From: an uncultured Eubacteriales bacterium
Lineage (GTDB): Bacteria; Bacillota; Clostridia; Oscillospirales; QAMX01
Direction of reading: 5' to 3'
DNA: 12,915 nucleotides
Assembly (NCBI GenBank): GCA_900551265.1
Contig: URVL01000057.1
Span: 1 to 12,915 of the forward strand
The position numbers and the translations under genes were made by a program. Positions within the stretch are counted from its first letter, which is position 1. The number at the start of each line of letters is the position of its first letter. This document shows positions 11,598-12,915 of the stretch, piece after piece. A model generated the notes under the pieces. The model searched no databases and was not told where the DNA came from. It saw only the letters and a list, made by a program, of their open reading frames with translations.

Positions 11598-12458
11598 ATG
11601 AAGTTTACAAAAATGCAGGGCCTTGGAAATGATTATGTATATATAGACTGTACGAAACAGAAACTTTCCGATCCTGCTGCACTTGCCGTACGCATCTCGG
11701 ACCGGCATTTCGGCGTCGGTTCGGACGGTCTGATTTGTATTGCCGGGTCCGATTGCGCAGATTTTAGCATGGATATGTATAACAGTGACGGATCTCAGGC
11801 TGAAATGTGCGGAAACGGTATTCGTTGTGTCGGAAAGTTTGTCTATGATAAGGGCCTGACGCAAAAAACCCAGATTACAGTCGAAACGCTTGCCGGCATC
11901 AAAACGCTGGCGCTGCACATAGAGGACGGCCGCGTCACCTCTGTGACGGTAGACATGGGTGTGCCGGAGTTGGCACCTCAAAAAATCCCGGTGGCGGCGG
12001 ACGGCGAGACGTTTCTTGCACAGCCTCTGTATGCCGCCGGACGGGAATGGACGGTTACCTGTGTCTCAATGGGGAATCCGCACTGTGTTACGTACGTTTC
12101 TGACCCATATGCGCTTGATATTGAAACCATCGGTCCCGCCTTTGAGCACCATCCTCTTTTCCCCGCGCGCATCAATGCAGAGTTTGTAGAGGTGATCGAT
12201 CGCAAAACGCTAAAAATGCGTGTGTGGGAGCGGGGTTCCGGTGAGACAATGGCCTGTGGTACCGGCGCATGCGCCACACTGGTGGCTACAGTTCTGAACG
12301 GGCTTTGTGAGCGAGAGGCTACGGTACGGCTATCCGGCGGTGATTTGCATATCAGATGGGATACACAAACCGGACATATTTATATGACAGGGCCTGCCGT
12401 CACCACATTTGACGGCGAACTTTATGAGGAGGAAGACAAACGTGGTACGTGTGAATGA
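11598..12458 (+). CDS. dapF: Diaminopimelate epimerase
   Basis: A 286-residue cytoplasmic enzyme that converts LL- to meso-diaminopimelate, the precursor of lysine and the peptidoglycan cross-link. It uses two cysteines as acid and base: Cys71 in [14 protein letters not shown] and Cys220 in [17 protein letters not shown], both present in their family motifs. The N-terminal [16 protein letters not shown] is also typical. Length is slightly above the usual 270-280. GGAGG precedes the ATG by 6 bases. The stop codon overlaps the next gene (dapL) by 17 bases, so the two are translated from one message. Upstream, a consensus promoter is followed by an intrinsic terminator, suggesting attenuation. 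Confidence 0.97.
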   Translation: MKFTKMQGLGNDYVYIDCTKQKLSDPAALAVRISDRHFGVGSDGLICIAGSDCADFSMDMYNSDGSQAEMCGNGIRCVGKFVYDKGLTQKTQITVETLAGIKTLALHIEDGRVTSVTVDMGVPELAPQKIPVAADGETFLAQPLYAAGREWTVTCVSMGNPHCVTYVSDPYALDIETIGPAFEHHPLFPARINAEFVEVIDRKTLKMRVWERGSGETMACGTGACATLVATVLNGLCEREATVRLSGGDLHIRWDTQTGHIYMTGPAVTTFDGELYEEEDKRGTCE

Positions 12459-12915
12459 GAATTTTCAAAAATTACCGGGCAGTTATCTGTTTTCGGAAAC
12501 CGCCAGACGGAAAAATGCCTATCTTGCGGCACATCCGGATGCACGGGTTATCAATATGGGCATCGGCGATGTCACGCGCCCGCTGCCGCTGTCAGTTATA
12601 CGTGCGATGCATGAGGCTGTAGACGAGATGGGAAACGCCGCCACGTTCCACGGCTACGGTCCGGAGCAGGGATACGATTTCCTGCGGGAGCTCATTGCAA
12701 AACATGACTATGCTGCGCGCGGCGTTTCTATTGAGGCCGACGAAATTTTTGTCAGCGACGGTGCAAAGAGTGATTGCGGAAACATTGGGGATATTTTTTC
12801 CGTAGACAATACGGTGGCGGTATGCGATCCCGTCTATCCTGCCTATGTAGATACCAATGCGATGGCTGGCCGCGCGGGGGACTATGGGAATGACGGACGC
12901 TGGAGCCGTCTGGGT
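12442..12915 (+). CDS. dapL: LL-diaminopimelate aminotransferase, N-terminal part (runs off the window)
   Basis: The first 158 residues of a PLP-dependent class I/II aminotransferase that makes LL-diaminopimelate directly from tetrahydrodipicolinate. The start is GTG at 12442, giving [20 protein letters not shown] after the first residue, the well-conserved DapL beginning; AGGAGG lies 9 bases upstream, inside dapF. Further DapL features are [37 protein letters not shown] and [15 protein letters not shown]. The PLP lysine is beyond the window. Its product is the substrate of DapF, so the overlapping dapF-dapL pair completes the aminotransferase variant of the lysine/peptidoglycan branch. Confidence 0.95.
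   Translation, partial: MVRVNENFQKLPGSYLFSETARRKNAYLAAHPDARVINMGIGDVTRPLPLSVIRAMHEAVDEMGNAATFHGYGPEQGYDFLRELIAKHDYAARGVSIEADEIFVSDGAKSDCGNIGDIFSVDNTVAVCDPVYPAYVDTNAMAGRAGDYGNDGRWSRLG

Overview
The window looks like a chromosomal segment of a Gram-positive anaerobe of the class Clostridia, probably a gut commensal. The grounds are the dapF-dapL pair (the LL-diaminopimelate aminotransferase route to lysine and peptidoglycan precursors, frequent in Clostridia), strong GGAGG ribosome binding sites, TTGACA/TATAAT promoters and a MOBV-type mobilizable element. I cannot name a genus.

Right flank (about 9624-12915): guaA (GMP synthase) reads leftward from a consensus promoter. About 420 bases on, dapF and the start of dapL read rightward as an overlapping operon. 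Between dapF and its best promoter lies a compact intrinsic terminator, which suggests leader attenuation or a short RNA.

Centre (about 3509-9635): a 6.1-kb integrative and mobilizable element sits exactly at the 3' end of guaA. A 10-bp core, ATTCCCACTC, which spells the reverse complement of the last guaA codons, is present at both ends. Inside each end is a pair of TAGTATCA-like boxes 11 bp apart, probably integrase arm sites. The backbone is one leftward operon: excisionase-like protein, tyrosine integrase, ribbon-helix-helix MobC-like protein, RepA-like AAA ATPase, an inverted-repeat-rich presumed oriT/origin zone, and a MOBV relaxase. A divergent XRE-family repressor faces it. A 22-bp operator fills the spacer of the operon's TTGACA/TATAAT promoter, giving a phage-like switch. 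The likely cargo is one AT-rich membrane-anchored protein with its own promoter at the far left of the element. A symmetrical terminator serves both the repressor gene and guaA.

Left flank (1-3508): lower in GC than the right flank by eye, with all genes leftward. It holds a small hydrophobic ORF next to the att site, then a compact ECF sigma module: a 35-aa membrane peptide, a 214-aa protein with NG-centred beta-type repeats, and an ECF sigma factor. Both the peptide and the two-gene sigma operon are preceded by the same motif, GGACAG - 15 bp - CGTCTTAATAA. This suggests an autoregulated mini-regulon and is the most unusual part of the window. Downstream are an APH/fructosamine-kinase-like kinase and the N-terminus of a right-handed beta-helix protein resembling GH110 alpha-galactosidases.
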